Of a DNA stretch of 52,836 nt, positions 12,283-23,239 are shown one piece after another. The notes under the pieces were generated by a model. The model searched no databases. It was not told the DNA's origin and was given only the letters and a program-made list of their open reading frames with translations. How positions within the stretch are numbered: position 1 is the stretch's first letter; the number at the start of each line of letters is the position of its first letter. Source of the stretch: Gonapodya prolifera JEL478. Lineage: Eukaryota > Monoblepharomycota > Monoblepharidomycetes > Monoblepharidales > Gonapodyaceae. The stretch spans positions 1 through 52,836 of the forward strand of contig KQ965892.1 of NCBI GenBank assembly GCA_001574975.1. The letters run 5' to 3'. Made by a program: the position numbers and the translations under genes.

Positions 12283-13006
12283 ATGACTGGAGCAGCCTGC
12301 GGGACAATGCACAACTGGAATCGTTTTGGACAAATCTGGTATATCTCGGTAGAACGACGTTGTAACATAAGTTGGTGTCACCTTGTATCAGGGCCATTGT
12401 TCGTAGATCAAAAGTAGTACGAATACATTGCACGTAACGGGATTACATTTTTGAAAACACAACCGGGTACCAAAATGCGACATTTGTATAGTCGAATGTG
12501 AGAACTAAGATCTGGTACATTAGACATCGACAAAGGGACTGTTTAAACCAGAATTGGGAATGATAAATATGAAACTGGTACGTCTATTGGGCGGACCATA
12601 TGTACATGGTAAACGTATGTCTTCACTGGTCCTTGTGGATGATGCTGCTCTGGAGCACTTTCTTTAGCTGGGCGATGCGACGGGAATGGCGGATGAAGGA
12701 CAGAAATCCTTCCAAGGTGTTACAAAAGGTTAATTCATCTGTCATTTATTTCATGGAAATAAAATCCTTCCTTAGTACAATGAAATGGCAAATCATCTAC
12801 ATCTATTTCATGGGGAAAAAATGCTGCCTTAAATCATCTGCAGCTGCAATTGAGATCCAACGAGGTGCAATCATGCGAGCGAGAGCAGATATTAAAGTTA
12901 AGAACACCCATCGCTAACATTCTTTTCACTGTATTCTAGATTAACTCGTCTGCTCTCGACGTGACTCGACAGTACGTAGTCACAAAACCCTGATCTTGGC
13001 GCTCCA
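12283..13006. other. AT-rich intergenic region
   Basis: Contains the MYND 3' UTR and the caleosin upstream region. It is AT-rich with several near-repeats of TTTATTTCATGG around 12750-12815. An ORF at 12600-12917 has low-complexity, AT-driven composition and no motif; it is not supported as a gene. Confidence 0.5.
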
Positions 13007-14427
13007 ATGATGGTTTGGTCACGTCACTCCGCTGTTCATCTACGAAGGTAGGAGAAGGACGGAGAAAAGAATCTTTTCTTGATGGAAAACGAATCCACCA
13101 CTTCTCCCATGTTCGTCGCATCAGCTCCGGCGACGAAGGAATTCCCCCTCCAATTGGCCTTGACAAACTCGGCAATGCAGGTCAGCCGAGAGCAGTGGAT
13201 GCAGCAACACAGGAGCACACTACGGGTTCGAATAACAACAACAAGCATTTATCTGTTCTGCAACAGCATGTGGCATTTTTCGACCGGTTGGTGCTCTCAG
13301 GCTGTCAGACGTTGCAATTGGTGGCGTGAAGTGAGAGGGGCCAGCGGCTCAACGCGCTGTACGCTGTAGCAGGAGAGCTAGCCCTGCAGTCAATGTTTGG
13401 AACAGTGGGAAAGGTTAGGTGCGTCACCATAAGGCTCACGCTACTCATTGCAGGGACGGCGATGGCATTGTCAGCATGCGCGACACCTTCTTGGTATGTT
13501 CTCGATATTTCAATCCACTGCTTAAATATTACTGATGATGTGACTCAGGGATTCCGCTCCCTTGGATTCAAGTAAGCCGGAAGAGTTCCATCTTCCAGTG
13601 GAGATAAAGCCCTTCACGCCACGGGCATTCAGCGTCATGTTCAGTATTCTGGCTGTTTTCATCATCAATGTCAACTTCTCATACCCGACAGGCAACTCCT
13701 GGGTACCCGTGGGTACTTTCACAAATAAAAGTTGCGCTGAGATCACCAGGATGAATAAGCCGCTTTTTCTTTTAGGACCCATCGTTTGGCGTATGCATCA
13801 AGAACATCCACAGAGTATGTTCTCCGCGATGTCCCGCCCCCTTTTGAGATCTCAACCATGTCGATGTTGTCCGTTTAGGCCAAGCACGGTTCAGATTCCG
13901 AAGCATACGATAATGAAGGCAGATTCGTGCCTCAGAAGTTCGAGGAGATTTTCTCCAAGTATGACAGTTAACGAAGACCGACGTGTGCGGATGAAGGGGA
14001 ACTGACGTTTGATAGCTGGTACTAGGGACCAAAAAGGAGCTCTCACGTTCCCCGAACTTATGCGCATGATACGCGCACAGAGAAACTGGGTTGACCCTTT
14101 TGGGTGGTACGAAATCATTCGAGTGTCCTCTGTAACGTGTCAAACACCAAAAATTACAATAGGTTCGCCGCCTTCTTTGAATGGGGCACTTTGTTCCTTC
14201 TGTGTGCGAAAGACGGTATGATTTCCAAAGAGGTGGTTCGGCGTCAATATGATGGGTAAGTGTTTGCTCCTCACCTACGGCATGCCACTCACACTTTGGA
14301 TTGCAGGACACTCTTCTACTACATCGAGCATCAAATAATTGAAGCGAAAAAGAGTGGTAAATCTCCACCTCACAGCGTGTGGTTTTCTGAGAGCTGGGAT
14401 CAGTACACAACGAAGAAGGACAAGTGA
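13007..14427 (+). CDS. Caleosin (lipid-droplet heme peroxygenase)
   Basis: Caleosins sit on lipid droplets or ER and oxygenate fatty-acid hydroperoxides with a heme. Ten exons (13007-13047, 13125-13286, 13454-13493, 13549-13571, 13633-13702, 13776-13814, 13879-13966, 14016-14103, 14163-14255, 14307-14427) give 254 aa. The single EF-hand reads [19 protein letters not shown], with the His thought to bind heme. The hydrophobic segment [15 protein letters not shown] is followed by SYPTGNSW, the proline-knot region. Then come IKNIHRAKHGSDS (second heme-ligand His), [15 protein letters not shown] and [15 protein letters not shown] of homologues reads FGF if the GTGGTA donor at 14104 is right. The first exon is the least certain part; an alternative ATG lies at 13082. 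The family call is firm. Confidence 0.9.
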
Positions 14428-15371
14428 CTGGAGAGTGTTGAAAGGAGAGAGGGGATAAGGGGTCGGGCATAGTGTAATGAAGAAAATTTTTTGTTGTCGT
14501 AGTAGATGGGAGTGGAGTGGATTGAATCCATTTGAATGAATGAGTCGCGAGGCATTATTATCGGGGTTGCAATGACGACGGCAAGATCCCACAAGTGGAC
14601 CATGAGAGAGTGTGGGAATTATTTCATTCGTTTTCAGTTTCAGCATAAAAGATAATGCAGGAGAACAAGGGTTTCCCCATCGCGCTCCCAAGTTCCAAAA
14701 AATACGTGGGCTCGCACGAAACACGCGCGACTTCAGCTCGAGCCTGCATCGCTGCAGACCCGTGCAACCACACGGCGCACACAAAACGGCGCACCAAAAA
14801 TTCGAATTTCAAAAGGCATTATGGATAAGCCCCACCCTGCAGACCACGCCAAGCGGTCAAATGATGGGCGGGGCGAGCATCCAAACCCCGTGCAACACAG
14901 TGTCATAGAAGCTTTGAGATAACCCCCGAGCCGTCGGACCGCCCTTGTAAGGCGGTCTAAAAGTGGCCGGGGGAGGAATGGATTCTTTCAAACCCATCAT
15001 GTGGAGTGGTGTTTCGGTGGGGCTTATAGGAAAGGATGGGGCAAGTGCGGGCGTAGGTCGGTGGTCGTTGGGGCAAGTGCGGGCAAGGAAACGATGACCG
15101 CTCCGACGTCGCCTCTGGTAGTGCAATGTCTTTTAGCCAGTGTCTTTAGATACTATGACGAGATTGAAGGGTGAAATCCGCGATGGAGTCGAAATTCATG
15201 CCGGACAACTCGTCATCGACTCTTGAAGTTCGCTCTTTGCAGAATGCTACAAAATTCATACCATGAAAAATATACACATCCATTCTCGGCGCCACAACCT
15301 GGCACCAGACCCAAAAGCTCCAAAACAACTCGAACCCTCGAACCCGCAGGGGGTTCCCTTCACCCACCACT
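14428..15371. other. Intergenic, no gene recognised
   Basis: The region between the caleosin and serpin 3' ends (convergent genes). Only short overlapping ORFs occur, and no tRNA-like or repeat structure was seen. Both 3' UTRs should lie here. Confidence 0.5.
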
Positions 15372-17406
15372 TCACACCATCCATCCCACCACGCCGAACA
15401 CACCCGCCACCACCGCTCCCATCAGCAACCCCACATCCACCTTTGCCTTCCACGCCGCGCCGCCTTTACTCGTCGGTGTGGACGTGGAGAATGTGTTCGA
15501 GCCCTGCGTCCCCGACGGAGCAGGGGCGGGGCCGCTGGGGAGTGTGGACGACGCAGCCGGGCCAGCGTACAAAGCGGAGAAGAGGATGACGTTGGTGCCG
15601 CGGTGGACGAGGTGGAAGAGGAAGGGTTTGTTGAACTGTTGAGGGGGGTAGGGTGGTCAATTAGCGGGAGGGAGGGGAGAAAGGCGGCACAAGGACACGA
15701 GACACGAACCTTCACTGTTGGCGGCGTGTCAGTGCCAGCGCTCGTAGCCACCATGACGACCGTTGCCGCGCTCGCCTCGGTCCCGTTCTCGTTGACGGTG
15801 AGGGTGGCCTTGTGGATCGCGCCCGTGACCACGAAGGGCACTGCTTCGTCCAGCCATGCGAACGGCCGCGTGAGAACCGAGTAGTCCCTGCTCCTGCTCC
15901 CGCTCCCGGGTTTGGTGGTATTGGACCCCCACATCTGCAGCAAATCGTACTGCGACTCGAGCTCGATCAAGCGAGGCACCACGAGATTCATCTTCGCCGA
16001 CGTCGCTTGCGGGGCTTTGGGCAGTTTGTCGCTTGTGATCGGCGAATCCTGCGGCGCGACCGTCGTGAAGGGCGTGAATGTGAGCGGGCCCGCGAGGTAC
16101 GCGAGGGCCGGGTTGTTCGCGAGGTCTGCCGGTGGGGTGAACGTGCCCCCGGTGGCGGCGTCGGGCTGCATGACGAAGTAGGCGTCGAAGGTGTGGTTGA
16201 AAGGTACCCGCACGGCGGTGTATGCGTCGGTGTTGATGTAGTCGAGGCGGGTTTGGAGGACCATGTACTGGACTTGGGTGATTGCCGGTTGGGATGAGGA
16301 GTTGCTTGTGGCGAGGACTTGGAACTCGGACGCCGTCGGTTCAGGCACGAACTTCTCCTTCCACGCGTCCTTGAAGTAAAACGCCGACGCCAGGACAGCG
16401 TCCATCTCTCTGACGCTACTGTCCACGACCTGCGTGATCTTGCCGTACGTCGCGGCGGCAACCCAGATGTTGATGGCGGTTTCGTTGAGAAGCGGTACGC
16501 TGGCGGTCGTGCCGAGGAGTTGCGTGGTCACGGTGGTTTGGTAGGAGGTGGTGATGTTGATGGGTTGTTTTACCCAGACGGAAGATGCGATGGCTGGGGA
16601 GGTGGTAGGGTGAGACGCGCGTATTTGAACAAGATCATTCGGCTGCGGCAGGAGTATTCGCTGGATACTCGCGCTTCGCGTAGCACATCTCGCCGCTCGG
16701 TCCTCGGTCAGCGCTATCGCGCTTGGGCCTCGGTATCCTCACCACTTTACGGACAACTCGGAATCCGTGCTTGGCACTCCATCCCTCACAACCCCCAACC
16801 CCCAAAGACAAACTCACAGACATTCGCGCCCGAGTTCTGCACGCTTGTCAGTACAAAATTCACACCGGCGATGTAGTCTGCGTAACTGACATTGGCGTAC
16901 AGCGGCGCGAGAAACAGGTCCGGTGTGCGAGCACCTGCCAAGGACGGAGGAGTAGGACGGAGGACGGACACGAGACGTGTGAGCAAGGTGACACGCGCGG
17001 CTGCGGCACCATTCCCCCATTCCCCCACTCCCCCATTCCCCCATTCCATGAACCGTCGACTCTCACCAGCAACAAGCAACGCAATCGCATGATGAATATT
17101 AAACCCCGAGAACGCGTACCCGAGCTTAGACTGCGTTGTTCCCACCCCAGTGACAGACTCGACGACAAGGTCCGCCAGGTACCTGTTGATGGTGTCCGTC
17201 ACGGGTACGACGCCCAGGGGTGCGGCTGTCGCTGGTGCCTGCCGCCGGGCGAAGCTGCCACTGTTACTGCCCCTGCCGTGGGTGTCAGGCGTGTGATGCA
17301 GAGTGGGCTTGTCAGCGTGCAAGCCAAAGCCCATTGCGGGAGTCGCCATCGCCATCACAATCAGCGCGAGGCAGAGCGATGTCCGCGCCACACCGAGTTT
17401 TCTCAT
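15372..17406 (-). CDS. Secreted serpin (serine-protease inhibitor fold) with hydrophobic C-terminus
   Basis: Exons 17067-17406, 16818-16934, 15710-16593 and 15372-15635 give 534 aa. Residues 1-26 form a clear signal peptide (CLALIVMAMATPAMG). Serpin landmarks follow in order: FSGFNIHHAIALLVAG (helix B region), INIWVAAATYGKITQVV, VLASAFYFKDAWKEKFVP (shutter and strand 3A), GAIHKATLTVNENGTEASAA, then KFNKPFLFHLVHRGTNVILF, which satisfies the serpin signature. The reactive loop (about 423-447) has the flexible hinge GTEASAAT typical of inhibitory serpins; the likely P1 region is made of small residues (Thr/Ser/Ala/Gly), suggesting an elastase- or subtilisin-like target. After the fold comes a Ser/Pro/Thr stretch and a final hydrophobic segment (GLLMGAVVAGVFGVVGWMV) that could be a GPI signal or a membrane anchor. 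Serpins are rare in fungi. Confidence 0.92.
16691..16733. repeat. GC-rich intronic repeat, copy in serpin intron
   Basis: Contains the core CCTCGGTCAGCGCT followed by GGGCCTCGG and lies inside the 224-nt third serpin intron (16594-16817). The same core recurs in the long BCAT intron at 38931-39019, in the same orientation relative to the transcript. Confidence 0.6.
17011..17047. repeat. CCCCCATT minisatellite in serpin intron 1
   Basis: Four to five tandem copies of an 8-nt C-rich unit with one variant (CCCCCACT). It sits within the 132-nt first serpin intron and does not touch coding sequence. Confidence 0.85.
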
Positions 17407-18370
17407 CCTTCGTAATTTTTGGGTGGATGTGCGGAGCGTGCACGCCCCCTGGGGAGCAGATGCTCTTATGTGAAGCGAGGGGAGTGACCTGCCTGTGGCT
17501 GCGGCCGCCTGGGGTCGGCGACACCTCAGTGACGGGAACCGTTCGGGAGTTGATTCCAAATGGCGGGAGAGAGATTTAATTCTTGGCACGAGCCAACGTG
17601 TGATCAACTCATTTGCCATGAAACCAGAATCGAGACATGCAATTCGGGCCGCCATGACGGGTCTTGGACTAGAAAGGATTTGATCACCGTATCTTGGACT
17701 TTTCAATACACCATAAAAATGCACCGAAACTACCTTCAATACCTCGACACAAGAAATCAGGCGCTTCCGTCATGGCCAACCCATCAGCCCTTGTTACTCT
17801 GCCTCAGCCCCAAGACACGACGACAGCCTCCCAATTACAATCATCATCATGAGTTCTGTAAATTACGACTTTGCTCATGCCATAGCTAAGCAACATAATA
17901 ATAAATTCGTTGGTTGGTCAGTTCAAGAGAACCATCTGTGGCCATTGGGTGGCATGGTCCCTGTAGCGTTTGCATCCATTCTCGGGGCAATACTTATTTG
18001 AGAGAGAGTTTCTCTCGCGCACAAGACTGAAAAGAGACAGTGTTCATTGATGGTGAGTTCCTTGGCAAGGTTGCCAAGGTGAGCTTCTTACATAACATTG
18101 CATCGTGGGCATTGGAAGTGGTAAATGTGGGTATTGCAATTTCTCCAGTCACTGCACTGATCCCGAGAATTCTTTGAGGGTACTGGCTTAACTAGCTCCT
18201 TGATGTTCGTGCTAGCATACGAAAGTTTCAATTAAAATCAGAGGACAGAGATGTCACTGTTTCCACCACGCACCTGTTACATTCCAAACAGTTTGTTAGT
18301 TTGTGAAGAGTGCGAGCCCACCTATGAGTCCACATGAGTGAAACCTGGCAAACACAGAGGAATGGCATAG
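17407..18370. other. Intergenic, upstream of serpin
   Basis: No gene recognised. A near-perfect palindrome at 18060-18079 (9-bp arms CCTTGGCAA/TTGCCAAGG around two bases) could be a hairpin or a dimeric-factor binding site; nothing more can be said. Confidence 0.45.
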
Positions 18371-19062
18371 TTACATTCGCTGGCAATCCTGACATTGAAT
18401 GTGTTTCTTGTGTATCTCGCAGTCTTGCCAGTTGTGGCCCTTGGGAAGTTTATCCTCCGACACAAACGTCTCTTTTGGTAGAGCTGCGCTACCAACACAC
18501 CTTTCAACTTCAAGGTGTGTTGGTCGATTACGGGCAAACATGTCTCCAACGCATCGCTCTCCCACCTTAGGGTTCAAAGTCGCCTCGTGCGCCTTCACAA
18601 TAAGAAAAATGGCCCCATCTTTGACCCCCACCCACGTCGTCGCCTCATGTCCCTTGAAACCATCCCCCCATCCCGATTATGCTTCTTGCAGATCGGAAGG
18701 ATGAAATTCCACCGCACCACCAACAGCGTCTTGATGTACATATGGCCACCAACTTCTGCGGGCCTCTCACACCCACGAATCTGGCATATCTCGGGCCAAC
18801 ACGTCTTGTCCTTGAGCTCCTTCCGCGCGATCTCGCGCCACATGTCCTTCCACACGTCTGAGGACTCCTCGGGGAATTCTCGACTCTTGCCCATGATGCT
18901 CTGCCAGTACTTCACGAGGGCCACGTCGTCGTACCGCTGTCGCCACCCGCCGCCGTTGGGGGCTCGATCGTCGGAGCTCCCGTATACATTGCACACCTCG
19001 ACGTTGTCGGGGTGGACGTCCGCGTTTGCGCCGACTATCAAGAGCATTGTTCCGCTGAGCAT
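18371..19062 (-). CDS. Uncharacterised protein with Cys/His metal-binding-like motif, frameshifted
   Basis: Starts at the ATG at 19060-19062. The N-terminal part contains NVEVCNVYGSSDD, a charged helical stretch and the block CWPEICQIRGCERPAEVGGH followed by FILPICKKHN, a C-x4-C / H / C-x2-HN spacing reminiscent of HNH/treble-clef zinc sites. The frame then changes near 18665-18675, at a G6 run. The continuation reads FKGHEATTWVGVKDGAIFLI followed by VKAHEATLNP, which looks like genuine protein, so a one-base indel is likely. The 3' end is uncertain; the open frame runs to 18371 but coding may stop at the GTGGGA near 18569. I do not recognise the family and assign no function. Confidence 0.45.
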
Positions 19063-19349
19063 TCTGCGATGTGGTGGTTGGAATCGCAAAGTGCTCGAGA
19101 CTTACATATATAAGCCACTCTCAATCGGTTGCTTGGGATTTGAGTCGAGGGTTGAGGCATTCCTCCCTTAGACCCCCAAATCAACAACCGAACTGTCATC
19201 TTTCTCGCCATCCTGATGAAATGCCTGATTAGTGCAAGTGTTTGCTCAGCTCTTTGTGTTCGTAGGAACCTCACTTCATCAATCGTGTTCGACGAGATAA
19301 ATTCACTAAATGCTGCTTCGAGAAGGCATGCAATTCCGGCTGCAATAGA

Positions 19350-20515
19350 ATGCATGATTTGAGGATTTTTATGAACCGTCGGGTTGGCGAAGCGTGCTGC
19401 GGACACTTTTCTTTCAATCATCTTCCCGTTGAAGTCGCTGTGCATCTCGGGGACTTCCTTCCCGGCCGTCTGGGACTCCCTCTCAATCGAACACTACGAA
19501 ACCTCCTCGCAACACCGTCAGGAATCGCCCGCAGAGCACTGATTCTGTTTGGCGACAAAGCTATCATTTTAGAGTCGGGAAAGGCGGGAGCTGGTTTCGA
19601 GGTGGTCTCGTTTCTCCTTTGATACCGTGGTGTCAGGTTGCGGAAATACTGTCACAGGAGAGCATCCGCGGCACATTACAGCTTTAATAGCAGCGGCGAG
19701 TGTAGGAAATCGCGTCATTTGCACTCTTCTCTTGGATTTTGGCGCTGAAATCGTCCTTCGGGACAACGGCGCGTTGTGCAAAACTTGCGAAGCGAAACAG
19801 GTAGCCGAGGTTTACATGTCTGCCCTCGTGGAAGCTGCTTGGGGAGGACACTTGAGCGTGGGGGACGTGATGTTTGAGAGGCGGGCCGTTGAAATCGATG
19901 AAATTGAAAGAGAAGCCCTGCAGGCGGCTGCCACCAATTGCAAATGGGACGTAGTGTTCTACTTCATTGAGCATAAGTGTGATGTGCATACAGGTCAAGA
20001 AGTCTTGTTGCTGCGGCCGGCGTGCAGTGGAGCAAATTCAAGTTAACGCGGACGTGCACACACAAGGGGATTATGCATTGCTAGCGAGCATAACTATGGG
20101 TCACGGTCAACTTGCCGAACTCCTTCTCACTCACGGCGTTTATTTTTCTGTCCGTGAGAGCCACTGCTGTACACCGCTGGACCTGGCATCTGAGCGAGGG
20201 CACTGCAACGTGATTTTGGCACTGCTCAATCACGGTGCTAATGTTTACTTCAACAATGGGTCTGCCCTCCATTCGGCAATCACCAATAAGAGACACGAAG
20301 CCGTTCAACTTCTCCTGGACCAGGGCGCAGACCCCACAGCAGACAACGAGCCCCTCGAACTTGCTGCAATGATGGGTAATGCCACGGTCGCAAAGACCCT
20401 GCTTGACGCTGGTGCCCAAGTGAAGCCTCACGGTGACCGCACGATGAAGATCGCGAAGTGGTACTGTCATTCCAGTGTGGTGAAGATCTTTCGCAAGTAT
20501 GGTGCTGGATATTGA
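19350..20515 (+). pseudogene. F-box-like / ankyrin-repeat gene, frameshifted
   Basis: The N-terminal segment (LPVEVAVHLGDFLPGRLGLP, then IARRALILFGD) resembles the F-box-like opening of large fungal ankyrin families. It is followed by ankyrin units such as ALIAAASVGNRVICTLLLDF, GDYALLASITMGHGQLAELL, PLDLASERGHCNVILALLNH, SALHSAITNKRHEAVQLLLD and PLELAAMMGNATVAKTLLDA, ending at TGA 20513-20515. The frame breaks at 19617-19623, where one extra T creates TGA between SFLL and DTVVSG, and again between about 19985 and 20040. Ankyrin proteins mediate protein contacts; F-box/ankyrin proteins usually recruit substrates to SCF ubiquitin ligases. I cannot exclude assembly indels, but two breaks in 1.2 kb point to a decaying family member. 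Confidence 0.7.
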
Positions 20516-20891
20516 ATTTTGTCTTAAAAATCGTTCAGGGTATGCAGGTGGAATGATTGTCAGATTTCGATTTTCATTGGATAGATTCGATTGTTTGTGA
20601 TGAAATCTTTGTACGTACACTCGAAAGATCAAAATATCCCCATGCACGAAAAGTTGCAGCGGGGCTTCAACAAGCCTGCACCCAATGTGGTACGAACGGC
20701 GAAGACTAAACTACGCCTCTAACTCATTTGCTCCAAAGATCACATCTTCGCCAATTGCAAGACCTTCCTGTCATGTACTCGGGAATTGTCAGCAGTGTCT
20801 GCGAGTTTTGTTCCCGTGATTCGTTGGTCAAGCTTCTTGTCTTAGTAGCTGGTCTGTTGTCGATCACGATCAACAACCCAAGACGACAGCA
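20516..20891. other. Intergenic, no gene recognised
   Basis: Short gap between the 3' ends of the ankyrin and endonuclease pseudogenes. Nothing beyond expected 3' UTR sequence was seen. Confidence 0.5.
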
Positions 20892-21174
20892 TCAACCCTC
20901 TCCAGTTGGAAGTCCCTGAGAGCGCATCAGCCGCTGTCTCTTGGATTCACTGGAAGGGTCGGACGATGCCCTGCGCTTTCTTCCAGAGTTCGATACAAAT
21001 CCCACGGAGTACCTCTCGTCATCAGAAGAAATAGCGGTCGCAGGAGCTGACTGTGACTCCGTGGGAGTATTTAGCGAGCGTCCATCATTGCGACTGCTGG
21101 AGGTCGAACGTCCAGCTCCCATATGATCAGACACGTCGGCAGAGCCCTTCAACGAGCTCTGCATGGCACGATCC

Positions 21175-21182
21175 CGCCCAAC
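21175..21182. repeat. 8-bp target-site duplication, left copy (CGCCCAAC)
   Basis: Perfect match to the copy at 21713-21720 immediately beyond the element; 8 bp is the diagnostic hAT duplication length. Confidence 0.9.
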
Positions 21183-21712
21183 TAGTGATATGAGTGAGTG
21201 AGTAACTTGCTCAAATTAAGCCAACTCGCAACTCACTCACTCACAGGACATTGCAACTCGCAACTCACTCACTGGCGATGAGTACCAACTCGCAACTCGC
21301 GAGTAAACTCATGAGTTGACTCGATCGACGGTTAAAATATTTAGCCGAAGGATTTACCAGATTATCCAAGTTGTACTTTGGTCCGCAGAATCTCAAAAGT
21401 AAAAAATTCTCAATTATTTTGGTGCACAGTGATATTAAAGATATTTTAGCAATCTAGTTTAGGTATATCGTAATTATTTAGAAGTTAGATACTCAAAATA
21501 TAACGTTTTGAGGGCATTTTGTCTTTCGGGTAAACCAGTTTTTCCGAGCGAGCTGACTCAGTGAGTTCGACAATTTCAACTCGCAACTCACTCACTCGCA
21601 AGACCGGACAACTCGCAACTCGGCTCGCTCACACTTTTATTAACTCGTACTCGTACTCGCGAGTTGTGAGTGAGCGAGTGAGCGAGTTTTGACTCACTCA
21701 CTCATAACACTA
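21183..21712. mobile_element. hAT-type MITE, 530 bp, non-autonomous
   Basis: Both ends carry a 21-bp terminal inverted repeat: TAGTG, then A (left) or T (right), then TATGAGTGAGTGAGT, one mismatch in total. It is flanked by the 8-bp duplication CGCCCAAC. Sub-terminal regions are packed with short direct and inverted copies of AACTCGCAACTCACTCACT, the multiple sub-terminal repeats expected for hAT transposase binding, and the core (about 21310-21540) is AT-rich. There is no transposase ORF, so it must be mobilised in trans. It lies inside the tail exon of the AP-endonuclease pseudogene. Confidence 0.9.
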
Positions 21713-21720
21713 CGCCCAAC
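21713..21720. repeat. 8-bp target-site duplication, right copy (CGCCCAAC)
   Basis: Partner of 21175-21182; removing one copy with the element restores the host reading frame. Confidence 0.9.
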
Positions 21721-23239
21721 AGCCATGGTCTCAATCCTCTTCGCTGCCCCTGGCAGTGCATCTTCCGTCACACCCGCGCGCTTCATCACCTCGCGTCTAC
21801 CCTGCTCAGTCTCCAAACTAAGCATTGAATCTGCAAGGAGCACCATTGCGACCCTGTGGCGCGCCGCTGCATCAGCCTGGCCTTTAGGTGTTCCTGTTCC
21901 TGTTCTCACACCGGGAAGTGAACGGCAGTTGCCCTGGACCTCCATTTTAGAAGATGGCTCGACTCCAGGAAGGGAGGGGGAGACTGAAGGACGCAATGTT
22001 GGCGGATCCTTGAGCGGTGTGGAAGGTGGATCAGACACGGGGTCTCTCAATGTAGACTTGGGTGTTGACTGTGCAAGTGGGACCTTTCCAATCTGCATGC
22101 TGACGTCAACGTCCTGTACCTCGTCGGTGCTGTCGTCACTTGACATGTCTGAAACAACCTCCATATTCCTATTTATTGCCCCAGCAACCCGACCACTGAA
22201 TCTTTGGAACTTCACAAGACCATTGTCCAGGAGGTTGAGGCTCAGCGTGATTGGACAATGGTCCGAGCCAGTGACTTCTGTCAAAATCAAAGAGGAAGAG
22301 ACGTACAGCATCAAAGACTGAGAAACCAGAAAGTAGTCAACCTGTGAAGTGTGCACCCGGTCACAAGATGAGTGTCACGAGGTCGGATCCACCCACTCGC
22401 CACCTGTAGTTATGAGCCCTCATGTTCTTCTTAACTTCCCACCACGTGAACACATTCACCTTTCCTTCCCCTTCGCGTTCTCTCCACACGTCGCAAAGAT
22501 TGTAACTGTCCATCAGATCCGTCCAAAATTTCCGCTTGGGGGCCGTAAAACCACGCTCCTGGGAATGTTTCACAGGGCTGTAATGGTTGAGTGGTGTGAT
22601 TGCGGTGTTGAGATCGCCGGCGATTATGATGGGCTTGTGGAGAGGTGAAGATTGGGGCTACTTTCAGAAGAGCTCCTTCACCTTACTTTCTAAATCCTCA
22701 CACCAAGCCGTCTTACAGTCAAGTCGTTCTTGACTTTTGTATGGGTTTGGCACATAAAGGCAAAGCAGCTCATAGGTCCCAAAATCCAAACTGAGCAATT
22801 GAGCATCTTCGTTATCTTGAGGCGGGCGGAAGAATCCTGGCGTCACGGATTTGACAAGACCTTTGCGAACATACTATAGAGGTTGGGGCTCAGACAGTGC
22901 AGTTCTCTGTGACTCAGAGTGAGCTTACAGCAGCAACACCCCATACTCGTTTGCCTGGATCACTGAAGGCGAAGAAGCTGTCGCATCCACAACGCGAGCC
23001 ATAGTCTTTGGTAGCCGTGGTGGTGGTGCCACCTTGGTTTCTTGGAAGAGGATAACGTCGGCTGCAAATGCAATTCAATCATGTGACAGTACACGTTATT
23101 GGATCCGCATTCGAGCCATACGCACAAAGAAAACCATCCCACCTTGAAAACCATCAAGCAAGGCTCTCAAAGCTGTGCTCGGATCCTTTGTTTGCTGGGT
23201 GTACCTGCCGCCAATGCTTTCAGTCTGAATGAGATTGCC

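Larger units (their letters stand above)
20892..23239 (-). pseudogene. AP endonuclease (ExoIII/Apn2-type) pseudogene interrupted by MITE
   Basis: Remnant of a class II AP endonuclease, which incises DNA at abasic sites. Family motifs in order: DVILFQETK (metal-binding Glu), SFFAFSDPGKRVWGV, DFGTYELLCLYVPN, KPIIIAGDLNTAITPLNHYS (catalytic Asp/Asn), FTWWEVKKNMRAHNYRWRVD and TGSDHCPITLSL (Asp-His). A long Ser/Pro-rich tail follows. Lesions are a frameshift near 22980 between the FQETK and SFFAFSD segments, TGA at 22664-22666 and TAG at 22658-22660 just before the GDLN motif, and a 530-bp insertion (21183-21712) in the tail. Deleting the insertion and one target duplication rejoins TMAVG to RDRAMQSSL in frame, so the tail was coding when the element landed. 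The first exon (normally with TWN) was not found. Confidence 0.85.

Noticed and set aside
12600-12917. 105-aa AT-rich ORF
   Set aside because: Its Trp/Met/Lys-rich composition is expected from AT-rich noncoding DNA; no homologous motif and no splice context.
13082-13369. Caleosin start at 13082 with a 32-nt intron at 13181-13212
   Set aside because: A 77-nt intron (13048-13124) gives a continuous frame to the EF-hand without an implausibly short intron.
18060-18079. Palindrome as a terminator or regulatory site
   Set aside because: A perfect-arm palindrome is real, but intrinsic terminators are not expected in fungal nuclear DNA and nothing ties it to a gene.
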